Shown here: positions 6,327-6,722 of the stretch, in pieces
Layout of the letters: the number at the start of each line of letters is the position of its first letter
Position numbering within the stretch: the first letter of the stretch is position 1
Assembly: GCA_934552695.1 (NCBI GenBank)
Contig: CAKTER010000088.1
Location: forward strand, 1-6,722
Length of the DNA: 6,722 nucleotides
DNA from: an uncultured Eubacteriales bacterium
GTDB taxonomy: Bacteria > Bacillota > Clostridia > Lachnospirales > Anaerotignaceae
Direction: 5' to 3'
Notes under the pieces: generated by a model
Databases searched by the model: none
What the model was told of the DNA's origin: nothing
What the model saw: the letters and a program-made list of their open reading frames with translations, nothing else
Translations under genes and position numbers: made by a program

Positions 6327-6722
6327 ATGCTTGGAAACTGGATCGACCTGCGCAGCGACACTGTCACCGTCCCCACCGACCAAATGCGGCTGGCCATGTA
6401 CACCGCTTCGGTAGGCGACGACGTATACGGCGACGACCCCACCATCAACCGGTTAGAGGCCCTGGCCGCCGAAAAATTCGGCAAGGAGGCCGCCCTCTTT
6501 GTGCCAAGCGGCACCATGAGCAACCAATTGGCCCTGTTTACCCACGTCCAGCGGGGCGAGGAAGTCATTCTGCCCGACAACTGCCATATCGTCTGCCACG
6601 AGGCCGGAGCCGCCGCCATCATTGCCGGGGCCCAGCTGCGGTGCCTGCCCACCGACCGGGGGGAAATGGCGCTGGCCCAGATTGAAAAGGCCATTCGGAA
6701 AGACCCGGCGGACATCCATCAG
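6327..6722 (+). CDS. ltaE: Low-specificity L-threonine aldolase, 3' end cut by window edge
   Basis: This PLP-dependent cytosolic enzyme (fold type I) cleaves L-threonine or L-allo-threonine to glycine and acetaldehyde. The 132 codons present carry the family signatures: [19 protein letters not shown] (from residue 6), [16 protein letters not shown] (29-44) and the cofactor-phosphate loop [13 protein letters not shown] (58-70). HIVCHEAGA follows (87-95), with His91 in the position of the conserved PLP-stacking histidine. The family is about 340 residues, so the PLP lysine and C-terminal domain are beyond the edge. The ATG at 6327 has AAAGGAG (6312-6318) 8 nt upstream. The gene has its own promoter and follows a terminator, so it is transcribed independently of spoVT. 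The reaction is known for the family; substrate stereochemistry cannot be told from this fragment. The related fold type I beta-eliminating lyases are less likely given the RSDT and GDDVYGDDP motifs. Confidence 0.95.
   Translation, partial: MLGNWIDLRSDTVTVPTDQMRLAMYTASVGDDVYGDDPTINRLEALAAEKFGKEAALFVPSGTMSNQLALFTHVQRGEEVILPDNCHIVCHEAGAAAIIAGAQLRCLPTDRGEMALAQIEKAIRKDPADIHQ

Overview
The window holds most of a type I-C (Dvulg subtype) CRISPR-Cas interference operon on the minus strand. Beside it, on the plus strand, are a sporulation regulator gene and the start of an amino-acid metabolism gene. A clear spoVT orthologue, strong AGGAGG-type ribosome binding sites and fairly GC-rich coding DNA suggest an endospore-forming Bacillota, most likely a gut-type Clostridia (Oscillospiraceae-like). 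The species cannot be named from this sequence.

Minus strand, read from right to left: cas3 (5323-3173), cas5c (3144-2500), cas8c (2503-752) and cas7c (739 to beyond position 1). This is the standard I-C order cas3-cas5-cas8c-cas7. The genes are packed tightly: 28 bp between cas3 and cas5, a 4-bp ATGA overlap between cas5 and cas8, and 12 bp between cas8 and cas7. The usual next genes (cas4, cas1, cas2) and the repeat-spacer array would lie left of position 1. No array is present here.

The least obvious element is inside cas8c. A near-perfect Shine-Dalgarno sequence precedes an in-frame GTG at 1105. It predicts a separately translated 117-residue small subunit, Cas11c, made from the 3' end of cas8c. 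This matches the internal-start mechanism known for type I-C systems. Cas5c (pre-crRNA processing), Cas8c (PAM recognition, large subunit), Cas11c (small subunit) and Cas7c (crRNA-coating backbone) would form Cascade, which recruits the Cas3 nuclease-helicase. Cas5c has Lys-Phe where the characterised Bacillus halodurans enzyme has its catalytic Lys-His pair.

Plus strand: after an AT-rich, pyrimidine-rich divergent region of about 290 bp (5324-5609) comes spoVT (5610-6155), with a forespore-sigma-like promoter (5541-5570) and a good intrinsic terminator (6180-6208). A well-formed sigma-A promoter (6241-6269) then drives a low-specificity L-threonine aldolase gene (6327 to past the right edge). 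These two genes have no evident functional link to the CRISPR operon, which looks like an accessory module beside core chromosomal genes.
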